A DNA stretch of 64,000 bases from Streptomyces fulvoviolaceus. GTDB taxonomy: Bacteria; Actinomycetota; Actinomycetes; Streptomycetales; Streptomycetaceae. Shown here piece after piece: positions 1 to 8,310 of the stretch; position 1 is the first letter of the stretch, and each line of letters begins with the position of its first letter. Under the pieces are notes generated by a model. The model did not search any database, was not told the DNA's origin, and saw only the letters and a list, made by a program, of their open reading frames with translations. The DNA lies in NCBI RefSeq assembly GCF_000718165.1, contig NZ_JOEY01000014.1:62001-126000 (forward strand). Direction: 5' to 3'. The position numbers and the translations under genes were made by a program.

Positions 1-149
1 CCTCTCGTTCGCGGGATGATTCGCTGTGGTGTCGCGGTTTCCGGGTGCCTCGGTGGCCAGCTGGACCCGACCGAGCGGAGGCTGTCCTTGAGCCGCTTGG
101 GGGTATCCATCGTGAGGGCCTTGTAGAGGCGGACTATCCCGTAGCCGGG
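1..149 (-). pseudogene. Fragment of a mycosin (MycP) C-terminal region, cut by the window edge
   Basis: Reading the minus strand right after the stop codon of the 102-residue membrane protein gives GYGIVRLYKALTMDTPK, which lines up with GYGIARPGSALTMDIPK near the end of the protease domain of the complete mycosin at 483-1847. No start codon, catalytic motif or upstream part of a protease precedes it, so it looks like the left-over of a second mycosin copy. The frame stays open to the window edge and becomes Pro/Arg-rich. Whether it is the broken 5' end of something longer cannot be seen here. Confidence 0.6.
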
Positions 150-458
150 TCACTGCAAAAGCGCGAGTACCACGAGACAGTGCAGCAGGGTCATCGCGTG
201 AGACCCTGCTCCCCACCTCTTCAAAGCGCGATTGTCATCGCGGTACCCGCGCAGCATGGCTAAGAGACCCACGTGCGTACCGATCAGGTCCGGCACTGTC
301 AGCCACAACAATTTGCCAGACATGATCGACATGGCGAAGAGCAGCCAAGGGGCGACAACTGCAATCCCGAGCAAGACTCCGCTGAGAGAGTTCGCAGTAC
401 GCGACGTCATCTCATCGGCAGCAGCTTGGGAGTTCAGCTCCGGGAGCTCCGAGCTCAC
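150..458 (-). CDS. Small membrane protein of the T7SS locus, unknown function
   Basis: I do not recognise this 102-residue protein. It has two hydrophobic segments, about residues 26-47 and 50-70, and a third at the extreme C-terminus (about 88-101). It starts with GTG and has a GGAGAGG ribosome site just upstream. It lies 24 bp behind the mycosin gene on the same strand, so it is probably co-transcribed with the WXG-protein and mycosin genes. A role at the membrane near the ESX machinery is inferred from position only. Right after its stop codon lies the mycosin fragment, which suggests that the 3' border of this gene was reshaped by recombination. Confidence 0.6.
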   Translation of the reverse strand: MSSELPELNSQAAADEMTSRTANSLSGVLLGIAVVAPWLLFAMSIMSGKLLWLTVPDLIGTHVGLLAMLRGYRDDNRALKRWGAGSHAMTLLHCLVVLALLQ

Positions 459-482
459 AGCCTCTCCGAGGAGGAACTACTC

Positions 483-1847
483 CTACTGCCCTTGGTGCGG
501 GGGCTGTTGGGCATAGGGGTTGGGCTGCTGCGGGGACTGTCCGGGAGGAGTGGGGTACCCCTGGTTGGGCGGAGCCGTGTTGGGGTACTGCTGGTAGCCC
601 GTCGGGGGCTGGGGCGGGTAGCCCGTGCCGTACGAGGGGTTTCCGCCGCCGGAGCCGGGGCCGCCGCCTCCACGGTTGCGACGACTGCGGATCACCACGA
701 AGAGGATGGCGATAACGACCACGCCGGCTGCGATGCCAGCGATAAGGAGAATGCTGCCCGAGGAGGACTTCTTCTTTTTCTTGGCCGCACTCGTGCTGTC
801 GTTGTCGTTGGAAGCAGTGCCGGAACTCGGAGAGGCGGACGACGACGCCTGAGCCAAGGGGCCCTCCTTGGAACCCTTGGGGATGTCCATCGTCAGCGCC
901 GAACCGGGACGGGCGATCCCGTAACCGAGTTCCTTGTCCGGGGCCGTCTTGCCCGTGTTGTTCAGGAAGGACGCCGACTTGACGAGGCGGTTGATGATCT
1001 GGCCTGCGGATAGGTCCGGATACTTGGAGCGGAGGAGTGCGACGATGGCTGAGACATACGCGGTGGAGCCAGAGGTTCCGTCTGCCACAGCGTAACCGCT
1101 ACGGGTGGTCGGATCAGCCTGAGGGGTTTCCACACCGGGTGCTGCAACAGTGACGTTCCCAGTGTTCGACTTAGGCCAGAAGTTCAGGCCCTTGTCCACA
1201 GCGGATACTGCCACCACGCCTGGGAGAGCAGCCGGATAGTTGACCGCTCCTGCATCGTTGCCCGCACCCGCCACAACAACAACATCGTTTGCTTGCGCAT
1301 ATTCGATTGCCTTAGCGACCTTTGAGCCAGGGTAGGCGGCATCATCGTTGAGCGACAGATTGATTACTGACGCACCCTGCTCTACCGCGTATCGAACCGC
1401 CTCAGCCCAATTCCCTGGCTCTAGCGATTCCTTGGTGGACCAAATTCGCACCGGCAGGATTTTGGCCTTTGGTGCAAGACCCATGACTCCGGAAGAATCA
1501 TTCACCCCATGGCCATGGCCAGCAATAAGGCTGGCCATTCCCGTGCCATGCCCGTCATTATCCTTATGAGGGTTGCCTGCGCCAGAAAAGTCCTTACCCG
1601 GCAGAACCTGTCCGACGAGGTCTGCGTGGCTGGCATCTACACCGGAGTCGATTACAGCAACGGTAACTCCTGCTCCCTCGGAGTTCTCCCAAACCTTGTC
1701 TGCGGCGTACACGGTCAGCGGCCACTGGGCATCTCTGACTTCATCTGCCGACGCAATTGGAGCCGAAGTGAGGAGCAAGGCTCCCGTCAACGCCACGACA
1801 CCTGTCGTGGGCCAGACTCGCTTGAAACCCAATTCCCTGCTCCTCAC
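483..1847 (-). CDS. Mycosin, membrane-anchored subtilisin-like protease of the type VII secretion system
   Basis: This 454-residue S8 peptidase has the mycosin layout: a signal peptide (about 1-34, ending ASA-DE), the catalytic domain, a Ser-rich linker, one membrane helix (about 365-387) and a cytoplasmic Gly/Pro/Gln/Tyr-rich tail. The triad is visible as D67 (AVIDSGVD), H100 (DGHGTGMAS) and S259 (DGTSGSTA), with oxyanion N197. The serine segment reads GTSGST rather than the usual GTSFAAP, so substrate preference may differ from the second mycosin at 3904-5235. Mycosins act outside the membrane, help stabilise the ESX complex and can cut secreted substrates. It lies 72 bp downstream of the WXG-domain gene and is probably in one operon with it. 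Confidence 0.9.
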   Translation of the reverse strand: MRSRELGFKRVWPTTGVVALTGALLLTSAPIASADEVRDAQWPLTVYAADKVWENSEGAGVTVAVIDSGVDASHADLVGQVLPGKDFSGAGNPHKDNDGHGTGMASLIAGHGHGVNDSSGVMGLAPKAKILPVRIWSTKESLEPGNWAEAVRYAVEQGASVINLSLNDDAAYPGSKVAKAIEYAQANDVVVVAGAGNDAGAVNYPAALPGVVAVSAVDKGLNFWPKSNTGNVTVAAPGVETPQADPTTRSGYAVADGTSGSTAYVSAIVALLRSKYPDLSAGQIINRLVKSASFLNNTGKTAPDKELGYGIARPGSALTMDIPKGSKEGPLAQASSSASPSSGTASNDNDSTSAAKKKKKSSSGSILLIAGIAAGVVVIAILFVVIRSRRNRGGGGPGSGGGNPSYGTGYPPQPPTGYQQYPNTAPPNQGYPTPPGQSPQQPNPYAQQPPHQGQ

Positions 1848-1919
1848 TCAGCGATGGCTGGGTGCGCCAGCCTTCATACATGGGTAGACGACAACTTTCC
1901 GTCCAACCCGCTTACGTGC

Positions 1920-3446
1920 TTACTCGATGGTCCGCGGTACGTTGCGGTTACGGTCCTCTTCTGAGATCCAGGTCTCTTCGTCCTCGACCAAGTAATCGGG
2001 ACGGTCGCCCTGGCTGTTCTCTTCCTCGGACCGTCGGCCGCGACCACCCGCACCGCCGGCTCCGCCCGCCATGGCGCCACGTTGTGATCCGCCACGGCTG
2101 CCGTGCAGGCCTGCACCTCCGCCAGCCCCCTTGCCGGTGACGCCCTTGGCGGCGCCGACCACACCGCCGCGGGACCTCGCGAGGGCCCCACGACCGCCAG
2201 CGCCAGCACCCCCTCGACCAGCCGCACCGGCGCCCCCGCCACCCATGCCACCCATACCGGATCGGCCTCCGGCACCGCGGCCGGCTGCCGCGCCACCACC
2301 AGTCCGACCGCCTGCGGCTCCGATGCCACCGCGTGCGGCAGCAGCACCGCCCGCGAGTCCGGACGTTCCGCCAGGAGTCACGATGCCGGAACCCTGAGCT
2401 CCACTGGTGCCGAAGCTGCCGCCACCAACACTGGGTCCGCCAACACCCGTGCTTGGACCAGTCCCTGTCAGGCCTGGTGAGATGCTGTCCACCTTTGTTC
2501 CAACTGTCGGGAGCTGGGAACCACCCGTGATGCCAGGGTTACGGGGTGTCGTAGGCGACGGCTTAATGCTCGTTGTCGAACCTGCGCTCCACGGCTTGGT
2601 CGTACCGGTTCCGGTGCTTGGGCTTGCGCTACCGCCAGACGGCATGGAAATAGGGGTAGGCATCGGCGTACTGGGGTTTGGAGGCGTGAAGGGATCTGTC
2701 TTGTGGTCGTCAACGGGTGCCATCCCCGCGTAAGCCTTGTAATTGACTCCCAGCTGCTCCATGATCGCCACCCCCTCCAGCTGCTTTTCCTTGCCGGCCG
2801 AAAGGGAGTCGGCGTTCGCCTGGCGGGCGGCGTCCGTACTCACGCCCTTGTTGATGTCCGCCAGCAACTGCTCATCACTGCGGTTGTCGTCCGTAAGTTT
2901 GTCCCAGGCCCTGTCCCAGCCGGAGGGCTCTTCGACGTCCCGCATCTTGTCCATGGACGTCCGCAGGTCGTTCTGTACGGAGTGCATGGTTTCGCCGTAG
3001 TAGTTGGCCCATGCAGCTCCGTTCCTGACGTTCTGCATGATCTCGTTGGCCTTCTTGCGGAATGCCTCGGCCGCGTCGCCCTCCCAGTGCTCGAGAACGT
3101 TTTCAACAGCGCTCTGCATCATGCCCGCGACACTGTCCTTCGCGGATACCGAGTCCACGCCGCCGACCTTGGGGTCGCCATCGCCACCAGACAGGATGTT
3201 GTGGACCGACTTCCAGTGCTGGCTGACGTCGTAGATCCGGCCAGGGTCCGCGTCCAGGACCATGGACCGCAGCTCAGGGATGCCCATCTGCATGAAAGGC
3301 GTGTCGAGCTTGCTGCGGTCCGGGCCTCCCATACCCCCGTCCTTGGTCGACTCAAGCTTTTCGTCGTGCTTGTCCTTGATGTACTGCTGTTGTGCCTGCT
3401 GCTGAGCCTCGTAGTACTCAGCGTTGTAGTAACCGCCGTAAGCCAT
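1920..3446 (-). CDS. WXG-domain protein with Gly-rich region and acidic Trp tail, probable T7SS substrate
   Basis: The 508-residue product has a Tyr/Gln-rich N-terminus, a helical WXG-type domain with W121-E122-G123 in the hairpin (about residues 60-175), a Pro/Ser/Thr-rich linker (about 255-320), a long Gly/Ala/Arg region, and a conserved-looking acidic tail ending DEETWISEEDRNRNVPRTIE. No signal peptide or membrane helix is present. The organisation is that of actinobacterial PPE-like ESX substrates: a folded helical head recognised by the machine and a low-complexity body. It sits 42 bp downstream of the 116-residue helical protein, a head-to-tail arrangement typical of secreted partner pairs. 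The exact family is uncertain. Confidence 0.75.
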   Translation of the reverse strand: MAYGGYYNAEYYEAQQQAQQQYIKDKHDEKLESTKDGGMGGPDRSKLDTPFMQMGIPELRSMVLDADPGRIYDVSQHWKSVHNILSGGDGDPKVGGVDSVSAKDSVAGMMQSAVENVLEHWEGDAAEAFRKKANEIMQNVRNGAAWANYYGETMHSVQNDLRTSMDKMRDVEEPSGWDRAWDKLTDDNRSDEQLLADINKGVSTDAARQANADSLSAGKEKQLEGVAIMEQLGVNYKAYAGMAPVDDHKTDPFTPPNPSTPMPTPISMPSGGSASPSTGTGTTKPWSAGSTTSIKPSPTTPRNPGITGGSQLPTVGTKVDSISPGLTGTGPSTGVGGPSVGGGSFGTSGAQGSGIVTPGGTSGLAGGAAAARGGIGAAGGRTGGGAAAGRGAGGRSGMGGMGGGGAGAAGRGGAGAGGRGALARSRGGVVGAAKGVTGKGAGGGAGLHGSRGGSQRGAMAGGAGGAGGRGRRSEEENSQGDRPDYLVEDEETWISEEDRNRNVPRTIE

Positions 3447-3488
3447 CGTTGAAACGTCCCCTCTGTCAGTGACCGGTCGCTGAACCGC

Positions 3489-3839
3489 TTAGTAGGCCGA
3501 ACCGCCCTTGGGCGCGCTGTCGGGAGCAGCACTCATGCCCTGCTTGTTCGCCTGCTCCTGGTCGTTGTACTTGTCCCTGACCTTCGAGGCACTCGTTCCG
3601 AAGTCATTGATCAGCTTATGCAGATCGCTGATCATGGCCTCGATCCGGGTCTTCCCGTCCTGGTGCGCCGTGTGAAGCTGGTTGGACTCCAAGAACTTCA
3701 TGCTGCCGAAAGCAGTGCTCGGGATGTCCGTCTCGTACTTGGCCTTGGTGTTGGCCTTGTCCATGTCTGAGAGAAGGCCGTTGAGCTTGCGGATGACGTT
3801 ATCCAGCTCGCTCAGATCAACCCGCATACCGTTACTCAT
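3489..3839 (-). CDS. WXG100/EspC-sized helical protein, probable T7SS substrate or partner
   Basis: This 116-residue, mostly helical protein has no Trp-X-Gly but has an FGS turn (residues 44-46) where WXG100 proteins carry WXG. Near the C-terminus it has YNDQE, which fits the YxxxD/E secretion signal of ESX substrates. Length, predicted two-helix form and position directly upstream of the WXG-domain gene suggest that the two proteins form a secreted heterodimer, as Esx and PE/PPE pairs do. It seems to be the first gene of the minus-strand unit running to position 150. The family name cannot be fixed from the sequence alone. Confidence 0.7.
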   Translation of the reverse strand: MSNGMRVDLSELDNVIRKLNGLLSDMDKANTKAKYETDIPSTAFGSMKFLESNQLHTAHQDGKTRIEAMISDLHKLINDFGTSASKVRDKYNDQEQANKQGMSAAPDSAPKGGSAY

Positions 3840-3903
3840 ACCCCGTTGTCCTCTCCCCTGTTCCTCAAGTTTTCAGCACCCGCTCGGTGCCCAAGTTGCC
3901 CAG

Positions 3904-5235
3904 TCATCGCACAGGTCGGTTACCCGACCGACCCGCTCGCCCAACCCGCCGACTACGCCAGTCCCGCACAGCAACCCCACTCCCCGCAACCACGAGTGCC
4001 AGCGCCAGCCCCGTGCCGAGCACGTAAATCGCGATCCGGCTTTCCCGTTCCGCCTCGCTCTCGCCCATCGTCACGGCCATCGGGACGACCTTGCCCGCGC
4101 CGGCCGCCACCACCGGATCCGGTTTCGGAGACGAACCCGGCGTCGAGTCGTCCGACAACGCGGCGACCGGGTCGACCACGCCCCAGCCGATGTAGCGGTT
4201 GGGGCCGCGCCCCGGGCGTTGGGCCGATTCCTCGATGCGGGTGGCGATCTGGGCCGCGGTCCAGTCCGAGTGCTTCTGCTTCAGGAGGGCTGCGACGCCC
4301 GCCACGTACGGGGCGGCGAAGCTCGTGCCGTCGGCGGTGCACTGGCCGGCCTTCGGGACGGTGGAGACCATGCCCACACCGGGTGCCGCTACGTCGACGA
4401 AGTCGCCCGCCTGCGAGAAGTAGGCGCGTTCGTCGTTGCGGTCGGACGCCGCCACCGCCAGGACGCCCGGGTACGAAGCGGGGTAGGTGTTCGCGGACTT
4501 GCCATCGGCTCCGTCGTTGCCGGCGGCCGCCACGATCAGGACGTCCTGGGCCACCGCGGACGCCACGGCGCTGCGCAGTCCGTCGTTGTCTTCCTTGCTC
4601 GCGGTGTCCGAGGAGATGTTGATGATCTTCGCGCCCGCTGCAACCGCGGCCCGGATCGCCGCCGACATGGTCCCGGAGTCGCCCTGCCCGTCCTCCCCGT
4701 CTCCGCCCGTGTAGCGGAGGGAGAGGATCTTGGCGGCCGGTGCGATGCCCACGAAGCCCGTGCCCTTGATCGGGCGCGCGGCGATGATGCCCGCGACCCT
4801 GGTGCCGTGGCCTTCGAGGTCCTGGGTACCGGAGCCGCCGACGAAGGACTTACTGCCCGAGGCCATGGCGCTGCGCAATTGCACGTTGTTGTCGTCGACG
4901 CCCGTGTCGATCACCGCGACCGTGACGCCCTCGCCCTTCGCCTGTGCCCACAGCTGGTCCAGGAGGATCCGCTGGAGGGACCACGGCGTGGACTTGATGA
5001 CGTCGCCGCCGAAGACGCATTCCGTGTTGTCCGCCAGGCCGAAGTCCGGGCCTGAGTCCGTGAGGCGGGTGGGCACCACCGTGTCCGCCGTGTCCGCCAG
5101 AGCCGGCTGCGCCGACGCCGACGCGAAGCAGATCCCCGTCGCCGCAAGCACGCCAAAAACCCGCTGCAGTGCGCGGGTTCCACTGTTGCGGCTACGCGAA
5201 CGGGCTGTCAGACCCTTCACGTTCAGGCCCCTCAT
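3904..5235 (-). CDS. mycP: Mycosin, second subtilisin-like T7SS protease
   Basis: A 443-residue S8 protease with signal peptide (cleavage probably after QPALA, about residue 47), triad D110 (AVIDTGVD), H143 (EGHGTRVAG) and S305 (DGTSFAAPYVAG), oxyanion N240, a C-terminal membrane helix (401-423) and a basic cytoplasmic tail. Cys73 and Cys299 could form an extracytoplasmic disulfide. The open frame extends upstream to 5388, but that part runs through the terminator hairpin and has no protein-like features, so the ATG at 5235 is chosen. The canonical active-site segment makes this the more typical of the two mycosins. It lies between the esx genes and the WXG-domain operon and probably has its own promoter in 5236-5340. 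Confidence 0.9.
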   Translation of the reverse strand: MRGLNVKGLTARSRSRNSGTRALQRVFGVLAATGICFASASAQPALADTADTVVPTRLTDSGPDFGLADNTECVFGGDVIKSTPWSLQRILLDQLWAQAKGEGVTVAVIDTGVDDNNVQLRSAMASGSKSFVGGSGTQDLEGHGTRVAGIIAARPIKGTGFVGIAPAAKILSLRYTGGDGEDGQGDSGTMSAAIRAAVAAGAKIINISSDTASKEDNDGLRSAVASAVAQDVLIVAAAGNDGADGKSANTYPASYPGVLAVAASDRNDERAYFSQAGDFVDVAAPGVGMVSTVPKAGQCTADGTSFAAPYVAGVAALLKQKHSDWTAAQIATRIEESAQRPGRGPNRYIGWGVVDPVAALSDDSTPGSSPKPDPVVAAGAGKVVPMAVTMGESEAERESRIAIYVLGTGLALALVVAGSGVAVRDWRSRRVGRAGRSGNRPVR

Positions 5236-5342
5236 GTCCAGGCCCCCAGGGCTTCCGTGATGACGAGTGTAAAGATTTGTGAGATTTGCGGGATTTGCTG
5301 TGCGCTGTCCCGCGGAAACCGTGTACGACCCCGAAGCAGAGG

Positions 5343-5378
5343 TCGGCCCAGCGGACGCCGTGGCGTCCGCTGGGCCGA
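5343..5378 (-). terminator. Strong hairpin terminator after the WXG100 gene at 5416-5700
   Basis: Two perfect 17-bp arms (5343-5359 and 5362-5378) are separated by only two bases. It follows the stop of the 94-residue WXG100 gene and precedes the mycosin start, so it should separate the esx transcript from the mycP transcript. There is no clear T-run, which is normal in Streptomyces. Confidence 0.8.
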
Positions 5379-5415
5379 TTCTCTTCATCTCAAGTCCCTC
5401 GGGTCGCCGACGGGC

Positions 5416-5700
5416 TCAGCCCCAGGTGTTGGCGTTGCTCTTCTCCGTGGCCTGGTAGTTGTCGGCCGCGCTCTGCAGGGCGGTGGAGATCTTCAGCAGG
5501 GTCGCGTGCAGGTCAGCGGCGGTCTGGTCCCACTCACGCTGCTTGCGCTGGTAACCCTCCTGGGCTTCACCTTCCCAGGAGTTGGCGACGCGCTTGACCG
5601 CGGCCTCGAGGTCGTCGAGCTGCTGCTTGATGCGGCCGGCCGTCGACTGCACGTCCGAGGACGCGTTGGTGATGGTTGCGTAATTGACGAGGATCGACAT
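5416..5700 (-). CDS. esxA: WXG100 protein, EsxA/EsxB type (94 residues)
   Basis: A classic 94-residue WXG100 protein: two helices around the SWEGEA turn (W42-E43-G44) and a C-terminal YQATE that fits the YxxxD/E secretion signal. Such proteins form antiparallel helical hairpin dimers with their neighbour and leave the cell through the ESX machine. In Streptomyces coelicolor the EsxA-EsxB pair is needed for normal sporulation. It is co-directional with the other WXG100 gene 126 bp upstream and is followed by a strong terminator. Which of the two deserves the name EsxA is a convention I could not check. Confidence 0.9.
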   Translation of the reverse strand: MSILVNYATITNASSDVQSTAGRIKQQLDDLEAAVKRVANSWEGEAQEGYQRKQREWDQTAADLHATLLKISTALQSAADNYQATEKSNANTWG

Positions 5701-5745
5701 CGTCGTTCCCTTTCAGGAAGAGTCGTAAGACGAGAAGTCAGTGGA

Positions 5746-5806
5746 GATCGATCAGGATCGGACCGAGATCGGTCGAGATCCGTCGCGATCGATGGAGATC
5801 TAGATC
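5746..5806. promoter_or_regulatory. Phased GATC cluster between the two esx genes
   Basis: Eight GATC tetranucleotides lie in 61 bp. Six of them start at 5746, 5756, 5767, 5777, 5787 and 5797, nearly one DNA turn apart. The block lies between the stop of the 103-residue WXG100 gene and the RBS of the 94-residue one. It could be an operator, an RNA structure that balances the two partners, or a simple repeat. Function is unknown. Confidence 0.45.
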
Positions 5807-5826
5807 TACTGGAGTCCGCGGCTCTA

Positions 5827-6138
5827 TCAGCCGAAGTCGGACATGATCTTGCTGATCTCGCTGTTCTGCTGCTCTTCCGACGCGGAGTAGTTGCTCCGCG
5901 TGGAGTCCACGGCTTCCTTGATGTCGTTGAGGATGTCGCTCATCCGCTTCGCGTCCGAGTTCCAACGGTCCTGCAGCTGACGGTAGGACTGGGCCGCCTG
6001 GCCCTGCCATCCACCGGCGATCTGGTCGATCACTCCGTTGAGACGGCGGATCTCGCCCTGCAGCTGACCGCTGACAGTGCTGATGTCACCGGAGAGCTTT
6101 GTGAGTTCGTCCTCTGTTACCCGGAATTGGCCGGCCAT
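5827..6138 (-). CDS. esxB: WXG100 protein, EsxB/EsxA type (103 residues)
   Basis: A 103-residue WXG100 protein with the turn GGWQGQA (W44-Q45-G46) between two amphipathic helices and a C-terminal YSASE matching the YxxxD/E secretion signal. It is the expected heterodimer partner of the 94-residue protein just downstream. It appears to be the first gene of the transcript, with its promoter in the 228-bp spacer before the eccB end. The esxB label follows the usual order in Streptomyces and is tentative, but the family assignment is firm. Confidence 0.9.
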   Translation of the reverse strand: MAGQFRVTEDELTKLSGDISTVSGQLQGEIRRLNGVIDQIAGGWQGQAAQSYRQLQDRWNSDAKRMSDILNDIKEAVDSTRSNYSASEEQQNSEISKIMSDFG

Positions 6139-6306
6139 GTTGAACCTTCCCCCATGTCGTCGTTGATCCGGGAAACCTGCACTGGTGCCCGGAGAAGCTT
6201 CGCACCGTTGAGCGCTGCAAACACTCTATCGTCAGCCTGTCCCACATCCACAGGCAAGACCAATCAGTTACACGGCTCACACACTTGAGCGATCATCTTG
6301 TGACCC

Positions 6307-6341
6307 GCGGGCAGGCGAAACCCTCAAGTACGCCTGCCCGC
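6307..6341 (-). terminator. Hairpin terminator after eccB
   Basis: Perfect 11-bp arms (6307-6317 and 6331-6341) with a 13-nt loop lie 26 bp beyond the eccB stop codon on the minus strand. It probably ends the eccB transcript before the esx promoter. Confidence 0.65.
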
Positions 6342-6366
6342 CAGCCCGTTGACCGATCGCCAGCCT

Positions 6367-7950
6367 CTACTGGCTCTGTTCCTGCGCCGCGCTACCCGTG
6401 TCCAGAGTGGGCCCCTTCGGGATGAATGTCGCCCAGGTCTGCGGCACGATCGCGGGGTTGGAGAGGTCCTCGTAACCCAGCCGCGTGCGCGCCTTGTCCG
6501 TCTCGCTCGCATCACCTTCCGACGAGGACGAGGAGGACGAAGAGGAAGACCCCTCCGCCGCACTGTCGTTGTTCGCCGGCAGCGAGTACCGCAGCCCCGT
6601 ATCCGTCAGCAGGTACGTCGCCCCGCCGCCCCCCGCCGCACCGGTGACCTCCTGGAAGAGGAGCCCCGAACCGGACGAGACGTACGCGCTCAGCGAATCG
6701 GCGACGATCCGCTTGGGATACGTCGTTCCGGCCCAGGCGGCGAGCTGCGGCTTCTGGTCCGTGCCGAGGGCGCCCTTGTAGACGCTGCACGAGGTGGTAC
6801 GAGCCTCCTGGGACCCCGTGGCCGCGGAGTTGGCCTGCTCCGGAACGGTCTCGGGCCAGCCCTTGTCCGCGTAGAAGCCGTTCACCTTGCCGCCGTTGAC
6901 CGTGATGACCAGCGAAGGCGAGACCGTGATGCCGTTGACCCCGTCCGTCCCGTTCGCGGAGGACGCGGCCTCGAGCAGGCTGGCGACGAAGGGCGTGATG
7001 TAGGCGACCTCGTCCTTGAGGACGACGTAGTACTGCTGCTTGCCCTGCGCGTCCTCCGCCTTCAGCACCTGGCCCACCGTCTGCGCCTGGGCGGGGAGCC
7101 CCTGTACGTCGGTCGGTTCACCGGAGGACGGGACTGTCGGGAATGCGATGGTCCCGCGGTCGTTCAGGGTCTGCAGCCATTCCGGGCTCACCGACTGCGG
7201 CTCGGCCGTGGTGCTGTTGCCGATGACGGCCGCGCGCAGCTGCTCCATCGTGACGTCGTCGAGACCCGTGCCACCCAGCAGGAACTTGTTGCCCTTGCCG
7301 TCGACCAGGTACTCCTGCTTGGTCTTGCTGTTGACGACGTACAGGGCCTCGCGGGGGCTGACCGCGCCCGAGCCGCCGAGCGACTTGGCGTCGTCGGCGT
7401 CGAGGACGAAGACGGCACGGTCGATGGCGTCGCCGGTTCCCGGGGCCGGGCGCTCGCACACGGCCCAGGTCTTCGTCTTCTCCGCGTCGTCCTTGGAGGG
7501 CAGCCGGTCGGGGGCGTACGGGATACCGAGGGTCGCGCCGTGCGGGAGGCCGCTCTTGTCGATCTCCTTGCCGGGGACCTCGAGGACGCTGCCCTTGCCC
7601 TTGTCCAGGAGGAGCTTGGCGGAGGCGTAGTTGAGGACGGGGTGCAGCGTCGCGGTCTTCTTGCCGCCCGACGTCTCGTCGTCGAGGACGACGTAGCGCG
7701 TCGTGGAGTCGCTGTCGACGATGATGTACTCACCGGGCTTGTCCCAGCCCGCGGGTGCCGCCGGCTTGATCACACCCCAGGCGATGAAGCCGATCACCAG
7801 CACGATGCCGACCGCCAGGCTGGGCATCACCGTACGGATGGGACGCGGCGCGCCCTCCTCCGAGCCCCCCGGCGACGGTGCCAGGAACGCCGCGACGGTG
7901 CGCTTGCGAGCGAACGTGTAGGCGGCGAGCTCATCCTGACGCTTGGCCAT
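6367..7950 (-). CDS. eccB: EccB, core membrane component of the type VII secretion system
   Basis: The 527-residue protein starts with the family's typical cytoplasmic segment (MAKRQDELAAYTFARKR), has one membrane helix (about 41-61) and a large extracytoplasmic domain with paired cysteines (such as those in AVCERP and TTSCSVYKG). EccB assembles with EccC, EccD and EccE into the inner-membrane ESX pore complex, with its folded part on the outer face. A Ser-rich run lies near the C-terminus (about 484-500), followed by a conserved-looking end. It is divergent from eccE across a 360-bp spacer. Confidence 0.95.
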   Translation of the reverse strand: MAKRQDELAAYTFARKRTVAAFLAPSPGGSEEGAPRPIRTVMPSLAVGIVLVIGFIAWGVIKPAAPAGWDKPGEYIIVDSDSTTRYVVLDDETSGGKKTATLHPVLNYASAKLLLDKGKGSVLEVPGKEIDKSGLPHGATLGIPYAPDRLPSKDDAEKTKTWAVCERPAPGTGDAIDRAVFVLDADDAKSLGGSGAVSPREALYVVNSKTKQEYLVDGKGNKFLLGGTGLDDVTMEQLRAAVIGNSTTAEPQSVSPEWLQTLNDRGTIAFPTVPSSGEPTDVQGLPAQAQTVGQVLKAEDAQGKQQYYVVLKDEVAYITPFVASLLEAASSANGTDGVNGITVSPSLVITVNGGKVNGFYADKGWPETVPEQANSAATGSQEARTTSCSVYKGALGTDQKPQLAAWAGTTYPKRIVADSLSAYVSSGSGLLFQEVTGAAGGGGATYLLTDTGLRYSLPANNDSAAEGSSSSSSSSSSEGDASETDKARTRLGYEDLSNPAIVPQTWATFIPKGPTLDTGSAAQEQSQ

Positions 7951-8310
7951 GGTCCCCGTATCTCCCGATTTGTACTGCTAGATCGTGTGCGTAAGGCCAC
8001 TTCGGCCACACAGGCACCTACTATGCCCTGCGCCCCGGGACCACGGTTCACCAGGTGTACGGCCGCCCCCGCATCTTCACAGAGCTTCACCACAGCCCTC
8101 CACCCTGCGGGTCCGGTCCGTGACAGGCTGGCCACCTGGGGTTTCGGTGTCCCCTGTGTCGCCTCGTGTTCCGCAGCGGGTACCGTGAGCCACTCGCATT
8201 GCAGATGTGGGCCATCGACGCCCCTGGCCCGTCACAGGGAACCGGGATCTCGGACAGAGCATCCCGCCCGACGAAACGGCCACCACTTCGCGAAAGGGAT
8301 GTCCCGGGGG
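7951..8310. promoter_or_regulatory. Divergent promoter region between eccB and eccE
   Basis: This 360-bp spacer separates the minus-strand eccB from the plus-strand eccE and has no supportable gene. It should hold both promoters. A GGCCAC-TTCG-GCC mini-hairpin lies near 7996-8008, but no -10/-35 pair or known operator could be assigned with confidence. Confidence 0.5.
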
